From: Candidatus Caenarcanales bacterium
Lineage (GTDB): Bacteria; Cyanobacteriota; Vampirovibrionia; LMEP-6097
Direction: 5' to 3'
NCBI GenBank assembly: GCA_022447685.1
Contig: JAKVAO010000082.1
Span: 1 to 10,468, forward strand
DNA length: 10,468 bases
A program made the position numbers and the translations under genes. Shown in pieces: positions 6,216 to 10,468 of the stretch (the first letter of the stretch is position 1; every line of letters begins with the position of its first letter). A model generated the notes under the pieces. That model searched no databases and was not told where the DNA came from. It worked only from the letters and a program-made list of their open reading frames with translations.

Positions 6216-7085
6216 AAATACTAAAGTTTTGCCTTCATGAACAATAATTTTATCTTCTGAATGTGCTTTGATCGCTTGTGCAAAAACCTGTTTCTCAATA
6301 TCTCTTCCCTTGGAGATATAATCTTCAACAGTATCTCTATGATCAATATGAATCACTCCCTGTTCTATTATGGGTCCCATATCTAGATCTTCATTAGCGT
6401 AGTGCGCAGTAGCACCAATGATTTTTACACCTTTATCATAAGCCTGGTGATAGGGCTTTGCCCCCTTAAATGAAGGTAAGAAGCCATGATGGACATTAAT
6501 AATTTTCATAGGGAAGGCTTCTATGAACTGTGGGGTAAGAATTTGCATATAACGAGCCATAGCTAGAAAATCGATATTAAGTTCTTTAAGTCTGTCTATA
6601 ATTCCTTTTTCTTGAGTTTTTTTGATTTCTAACTTTTCTTCTGCTGAAGCCCCATCTGAGTATTTAATGGCATGATACTCAAATGGAATATTAAAAGATT
6701 CAGCTACATGCTTAAGATCTAAGTGATTACTTATGATCACTGGTATTTCGACATCAATATCACCATACTGTTTTCTTAAAAGTAAGTCATAAAGGCAGTG
6801 ATCATACTTAGAAACTAAAATTGCCATTCTTTTTTTCTCAGCAACGAATTTATATCTCATATCAAATTTTTGAGCAATTTCAAAGAAAGACTCATCTAGC
6901 TTATCTGCTCTTATTAAAAAATTCGCTGAATCTACTAAAAGTCTCATAAAGAAATGAGAATCTAAGCCATGAGAATACTGCTGAGAGTCGATAATATTAC
7001 CATTATTATTAGAGACATATTTACTTACAGCGTGAACTATACCTTTTTGATCTTTACAGTCGATAACTAATTTAAATTTAGACAC
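6210..7085 (-). CDS. purU: Formyltetrahydrofolate deformylase
   Basis: PurU hydrolyses 10-formyltetrahydrofolate to formate and tetrahydrofolate in the cytosol. This balances one-carbon pools and can supply formate to PurT-type purine synthesis. At 291 aa the length is typical. Residues 1-80 are the ACT domain (LVIDCKDQKGIVHAVS at 6-21). Residues 86-291 are the formyltransferase domain: MAILVSKYDHCLYDLL, then the catalytic Asn197-Val-His199 in NVHHGFLPSFKGAKPYHQAY, then Asp235 in LDMGPII and KGRDIEKQVF. Many PurUs have HHSFLP where this has HHGFLP, a mild change. The start is GTG at 7085; no other start fits the family N-terminus. TGCTAAAAT, an extended -10, ends 8 nt before it and no Shine-Dalgarno is present. 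It lies 33 bp after ileS on the same strand, so readthrough is possible. Confidence 0.95.
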   Translation of the reverse strand: MSKFKLVIDCKDQKGIVHAVSKYVSNNNGNIIDSQQYSHGLDSHFFMRLLVDSANFLIRADKLDESFFEIAQKFDMRYKFVAEKKRMAILVSKYDHCLYDLLLRKQYGDIDVEIPVIISNHLDLKHVAESFNIPFEYHAIKYSDGASAEEKLEIKKTQEKGIIDRLKELNIDFLAMARYMQILTPQFIEAFPMKIINVHHGFLPSFKGAKPYHQAYDKGVKIIGATAHYANEDLDMGPIIEQGVIHIDHRDTVEDYISKGRDIEKQVFAQAIKAHSEDKIIVHEGKTLVFD

Positions 7086-7093
7086 GAAGTTTT

Positions 7094-7102
7094 ATTTTAG
7101 CA
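7094..7102 (-). promoter_or_regulatory. Putative extended -10 promoter of purU, leaderless
   Basis: TGC-TAAAAT is an extended -10 element (TGn plus a 5/6 hexamer; the hexamer is 7099-7094). It is followed by 8 nt and the GTG start at 7085. It lies in the 33-bp ileS-purU gap. No -35 box at proper spacing is evident, as is common for extended -10 promoters. Confidence 0.4.
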
Positions 7103-7118
7103 ATTACGAGAAAGTAAA

Positions 7119-10094
7119 TTACTGAGAACTTAAGTATTCTTCAATAGCAGTATCACAAGTGTTACAAATATGATCTGAATTTAACTCTCCTTCAGGAAAG
7201 TGTTTCCAGCATCTTTCACATTTTTTATAGCCACTAAGTAATAGAGCGTCAACTTTTAGTTCTAAGCCAGAATCTATTTCTACTTCAGACACTATAAAAG
7301 CTGCTTTGATTTCTTCTTTTAGCCTATTGAATAGTTCAAGTTTAGCTTCAGGAACTGAAATCTTAAGCTTAGCTTCTAGAGATTTAGCGATAGTTTTATT
7401 ATTTCTAAGCTCTTCTAAAGATTTATTAGCAAGGTCTCTCACGCTCAAAACATAATCCCAGTTATCACTAAGTTCTTGGTTTTGGAACTCAGGCTTAACT
7501 AAAGGCCAGTTAGATAACTGAATAGTTTTCTGCTCTTCTGTAGCTTTATCTGAGAAGAAGCCACTTTTCTTTGACTTAAGATACTTTGCGATGTCCTCTG
7601 CTGTATGAGAATAAATATCTTCAGCTAAGTGAGGAAGAATCGGCACAAAGAATCTATTTAGGTTAGCAAGTATTTCTAGAGTAACAGTCTGCACAGCTCT
7701 TCTAGACTTAGAAGTCTTACCATGAGTATAGAGGCGATCTTTACAAATATCAAAGTAGAAAGAAGATAAATCTACTGAACAGAAATTCTGAATCAACTGA
7801 TAAAACTTAGAAAAGTCATAGTTATCAAATGCTTCTGTTAGTTTCTCAGTAAGACCTTGTAATCTATGAAGAATTAACTTATCCAAATCCCATAGCTCAT
7901 CATAACTAAGAGCATCTGCTTCAGGATTAAAGTCTGATAAGTTTCCTAGAATGAATCTACTAGTATTTCTAAAGTTTCTATAGATATCACTTAGTTGCTT
8001 AAAGATATTCTTACCGACTTTAATATCTACTGTGTAATCGACACTCGCAACCCAAAGTCTCAGTATGTCTGCACCATTGTCTTTGATTACGTCTTGAGGG
8101 TCAACAACATTACCAAGTGACTTGGACATTTTACGTCCCTGTTCATCCATAACGAAACCATGAGTAAGAACATTATTGTATGGTCTAATGCCATTTACAG
8201 CAACTGAAGTAAGCAAGCTAGATTGAAACCAACCTCTATGCTGGTCAGAACCTTCCAAGTACATATCCACAGGTTCAAACTCTACCGAGTTCAGCTCTGA
8301 ACGAAGATTCACAACACTTCTATGACTTGAACCAGAATCAAACCAAACATCCATAGTGTCTGTTTCCTTCACTAAATTCTCTGGATTATACTTAGAGTGC
8401 AGTGATTCAGGGATTAAATCTTTAGCTTCTTTTGCATACCAAGCAGAAGAACCTTCTGTCTTAAAGATCTCAGCAACATATTTTATGATCTCCAGGTCTA
8501 GAATTGCTTCTGGGTTACCATATTCATCAAGCTTAGTCTTATCATAGAAAGCAGGAATCGGCACTCCCCAAGTTCTTTGACGAGAAATACACCAGTCACC
8601 ACGTCCTTCAACCATAGTCTGAATACGGTTCTTAGCTCTATCCGGGAACCATTTAACTTCATCAATTTCACTAAGTGCCTTCTCACGGAAACCATCTACA
8701 CTAGCAAACCACTGTTCAGTAGCTCTAAATAAAAGAGGCGTTTTAGATCTCCAACAGAATGGATAACTATGATGATATTTTTTATGTTTAATCAGTGACT
8801 TGGCTTCACGCAAAGCATCTAAAACTATAGGATTTGCATTATCAGCGATATGCAAGCCTTGAAGTTCTAAGCCAAGTTGAGTCCCAACCTCCCACTCAAG
8901 AGCTTCAGGATCAGCTTTTTTACTTTTCTTGTCTAAGATTTTTTTAGATGTTTCATTTACTGTAATTTTCACGGTACCAGCTTCTTTAGTATAGAAACCT
9001 CTAGTATCTACTGGACATAGAACATCTAGCCCGTATTGCTTACCAACCTCGAAATCTTCCTGACCGTGTCCTGGAGCCGTATGAACACACCCCGTACCAG
9101 AATCGATAGTAACGTGGTCTCCCAGGATGATAGGCGACTCTCTATCAAAAAGAGGATGCTGGGTTTTAATTCCTTCCAGTTCAGAGCCTTTGATTCCGTC
9201 TTTTATAATTTTAAGATCTTCAAGTTCAGTTTCATTCTTGAAGGTTTCGAAAAGATCTTTAGCGATAATTAGTTTCCCGAAGTCAATAGATTCAGTAACA
9301 CAGTACTCAACATCTTTGTTCAGACAAATTGCTAAGTTAGCAGGAATAGTCCATGGCGTAGTAGTCCAGATTACGAAGCTTGAATCAGAGTATTCACCCT
9401 CTTTTACTTTGAACTTCACATAGATAGAATCAGAAACATGATCTTGATACTCGATCTCAGCATCAGCTAAAGCTGTCTGAGAGCCATAGCTCCAGTGAAC
9501 TGATTTAAGTCCTCTGTAGATATAGCCTTTGGCTGCCATTTCCCCGAAGAGCTTAATCTGTTCAGCTTCATAATCAGGCTTGAGGGTTACATAAGGGTTT
9601 TCCCAGTCAGCTAAAATTCCTAAACGTTTGAATTTTTCTTCCTGTCCCTTGAGGTTTTTCAGTGCAAATTCTTTACATTTTTCACGCAGCTCTGGAACGC
9701 TAACAGCATTTCTTCCACCTTTAATTTTCTTGACAACGGCAGTCTCAATAGGTAAACCATGTGAGTCATAACCAGGTATATAAGGTACTTGGTAGCCTTT
9801 CTGGAGTTTATATCTGGTGATAATATCTTTCAGAATTTTATTTAAGGCGGTACCTATATGAATACGGTCAGAGCTTAAGTACGGAGGTCCATCATGAAGT
9901 ATAAATCTATCAGCACCTTCTGCTTTACGAAGCTTGATTCCTTCGTTATAGACATCAATTCCATTCCATTTAGACTGGAATTCAGGCTCACGCTGTGGAC
10001 CGTTCCCTCTCATCGGGAACTCAGTCTTAGGTAAGTCTATCGATTCTTTGATCGCTTTTTTGTAAGCTTCTGCGTTTATATTTTCAGTAGGCAT
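7119..10094 (-). CDS. ileS: Isoleucyl-tRNA synthetase
   Basis: A class I synthetase that charges tRNA-Ile and edits mischarged valine. Motifs in order: LHDGPPY (66-72), HIGH variant HIGT (79-82), VPYIPGYDSHGLPIE (103-117), HWSYGSQTALADAE (200-213), editing-domain WTTTPWTIPAN (243-253), GTGCVHTAPGHGQED with the editing Asp347, GDWCISRQRTWGVPIP (499-514), MYLEGSDQHRGWFQSSLL (611-628), KMSKS (655-659), anticodon-binding helices, and a C-terminal zinc finger with Cys959, 962, 977 and 980. It is 991 aa, against 938 for E. coli. Part of the difference is a Lys-rich insert of about 35 residues near 374-411 in the editing domain. The fourth HIGH residue is Thr and the preceding loop is LSSDR rather than ANGx. 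All other key sites are intact. No T-box leader is seen upstream. Confidence 0.98.
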   Translation of the reverse strand: MPTENINAEAYKKAIKESIDLPKTEFPMRGNGPQREPEFQSKWNGIDVYNEGIKLRKAEGADRFILHDGPPYLSSDRIHIGTALNKILKDIITRYKLQKGYQVPYIPGYDSHGLPIETAVVKKIKGGRNAVSVPELREKCKEFALKNLKGQEEKFKRLGILADWENPYVTLKPDYEAEQIKLFGEMAAKGYIYRGLKSVHWSYGSQTALADAEIEYQDHVSDSIYVKFKVKEGEYSDSSFVIWTTTPWTIPANLAICLNKDVEYCVTESIDFGKLIIAKDLFETFKNETELEDLKIIKDGIKGSELEGIKTQHPLFDRESPIILGDHVTIDSGTGCVHTAPGHGQEDFEVGKQYGLDVLCPVDTRGFYTKEAGTVKITVNETSKKILDKKSKKADPEALEWEVGTQLGLELQGLHIADNANPIVLDALREAKSLIKHKKYHHSYPFCWRSKTPLLFRATEQWFASVDGFREKALSEIDEVKWFPDRAKNRIQTMVEGRGDWCISRQRTWGVPIPAFYDKTKLDEYGNPEAILDLEIIKYVAEIFKTEGSSAWYAKEAKDLIPESLHSKYNPENLVKETDTMDVWFDSGSSHRSVVNLRSELNSVEFEPVDMYLEGSDQHRGWFQSSLLTSVAVNGIRPYNNVLTHGFVMDEQGRKMSKSLGNVVDPQDVIKDNGADILRLWVASVDYTVDIKVGKNIFKQLSDIYRNFRNTSRFILGNLSDFNPEADALSYDELWDLDKLILHRLQGLTEKLTEAFDNYDFSKFYQLIQNFCSVDLSSFYFDICKDRLYTHGKTSKSRRAVQTVTLEILANLNRFFVPILPHLAEDIYSHTAEDIAKYLKSKKSGFFSDKATEEQKTIQLSNWPLVKPEFQNQELSDNWDYVLSVRDLANKSLEELRNNKTIAKSLEAKLKISVPEAKLELFNRLKEEIKAAFIVSEVEIDSGLELKVDALLLSGYKKCERCWKHFPEGELNSDHICNTCDTAIEEYLSSQ

Positions 10095-10113
10095 AGTATT
10101 AAAACAGCTTTTT

Positions 10114-10122
10114 ATTTTATCA
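10114..10122 (-). promoter_or_regulatory. Putative extended -10 promoter of ileS
   Basis: TGA-TAAAAT (10122-10114) is an extended -10 element. It predicts a start near 10107 and a leader of about 12 nt to the ATG at 10094. The leader (AAAAAGCTG and on) has no good Shine-Dalgarno. TTGATC lies upstream, but the 14-nt spacing is too short for a standard -35 box. Confidence 0.35.
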
Positions 10123-10251
10123 CTAATCAGCTAGATCAATTTTCCCATTAGTATACGCTAAAAAATTTCTAGTTATATTTTGTCGCTGATCTATTGCTTC
10201 TTTGTTTTTTATTCGCCTGGTTCTTTTATATCTTTTTTTAATTGATCTATG
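10123..10251 (-). pseudogene. Possible frameshifted 3' part of the small gene upstream of ileS
   Basis: The frame one base off from the 65-aa ORF is open from 10251 down to TAG at 10125-10123. Its distal part reads like protein (NKEAIDQRQNITRNFLAYTN then GKIDLAD). A single-base change near the A-run after the 10209 stop would fuse it to the upstream ORF and give a protein of about 93 aa from the TTG at 10406. This may be a real decay, a sequencing error in a homopolymer, or chance in AT-rich DNA. The reading is from sequence inspection only. Confidence 0.3.
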
Positions 10252-10406
10252 TCTTTAAAACCTTGCTCTGTAGTTTTCTCATAGCTAAATATGATTTTTT
10301 CCTGCAAGTCGCTTAGATCAACCTTGAATTCATATTTTAGTATCTTTAAAATATTATCATCTGTAGTTTGAGCATTAATATCTTTCCGTTCAAGGATGTC
10401 CTGCAA
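10209..10406 (-). CDS. Small hypothetical ORF, 65 aa, possibly broken
   Basis: Not recognised. The protein is Asp, Glu and Lys rich with a periodic hydrophobic pattern (NILKILKYEFKVDLSDLQ) expected of amphipathic helices. The only start for the full length is TTG at 10406, with no evident Shine-Dalgarno. An in-frame TGA lies two codons upstream, and an in-frame ATG at 10439 precedes that TGA. The region between reads hydrophobic in other frames, which could be the remnant of a signal peptide lost to frameshifts. Together with the open frame beyond its stop, this suggests a decayed gene rather than a working one. The window ends at 10468, so an upstream extension cannot be excluded. Confidence 0.35.
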   Translation of the reverse strand: MQDILERKDINAQTTDDNILKILKYEFKVDLSDLQEKIIFSYEKTTEQGFKDIDQLKKDIKEPGE

Positions 10407-10468
10407 AACTCAGCATGAATATTGAAGTAAAAAAACCATGAAAGAGTAATCACAGATTGAGATAGCTA

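Noticed and set aside
9036..9423. Two overlapping plus-strand ORFs inside ileS, plus others at 8356-8547 (plus) and 8498-8695 (minus, other frame).
   Set aside because: They overlap conserved IleRS motifs in another frame and show no protein-like features of their own.
10410..10439. UGA recoding (selenocysteine or reassigned code) at the in-frame TGA after the ATG at 10439.
   Set aside because: TGA acts as a stop for the 75-aa gene, Trp is encoded by TGG, and no SECIS-like hairpin is evident. Decay or chance is simpler.
10095..10468. T-box riboswitch controlling ileS.
   Set aside because: No specifier stem, conserved T-box core (TGGNACCGCG-like) or terminator/antiterminator pair is visible. 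A promoter-like element lies within 30 nt of the start codon.

Overview
The window comes from an AT-rich bacterial chromosome that uses the standard code: TGA ends one gene and Trp is read from TGG. It carries three housekeeping enzymes, recognisable from conserved motifs: isoleucyl-tRNA synthetase (ileS), formyltetrahydrofolate deformylase (purU) and histidinol dehydrogenase (hisD). It also carries four proteins I cannot assign to an established function, one of which is a degenerate methyltransferase-like protein. The IleRS motif around HWSYGSQTALA recalls cyanobacterial-type enzymes. A non-photosynthetic relative of Cyanobacteria (Melainabacteria-like) is therefore a reasonable guess, but only a guess. 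There are no tRNA or rRNA genes, CRISPR arrays or insertion sequences, and no integrase or transposase.

Layout, left to right. Positions 64-291 (-) encode a 75-aa helical protein with its own near-consensus promoter and Shine-Dalgarno. Positions 362-946 (-) encode a 194-aa protein with the outline of a class I SAM methyltransferase but without the glycine motif. Positions 984-3320 (-) encode a 778-aa cysteine-free soluble protein. hisD (3441-4766, -) follows, with an intrinsic terminator just past its stop. A divergent intergenic region of about 140 bp separates hisD from a 428-aa acidic, cysteine-free protein (4914-6200, +), the only plus-strand gene. That gene converges on purU (6210-7085, -), and both TAG stops lie in the arms of one inverted repeat. 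ileS (7119-10094, -) lies 33 bp upstream of purU. The right end (10123-10406, -) holds a small ORF that looks frameshifted.

The genes do not form a known pathway or operon: hisD, purU and ileS are isolated from their usual partners. Two features stand out. First, four of seven genes (the 194-aa and 778-aa genes, hisD, purU) have a -10-like hexamer ending exactly 7 or 8 nt before the start codon and no Shine-Dalgarno. This is the arrangement expected for leaderless mRNAs. The 75-aa and 428-aa genes instead have clear ribosome-binding sites. Second, the 778-aa and 428-aa proteins have no cysteine in 1206 residues, although cysteine makes up about 1.2% of the other four large proteins. With Ser-rich N-termini and no Sec signal or membrane segment, they are candidates for export by a non-Sec route. 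That is inference. I saw no clear-cut new multi-gene system.
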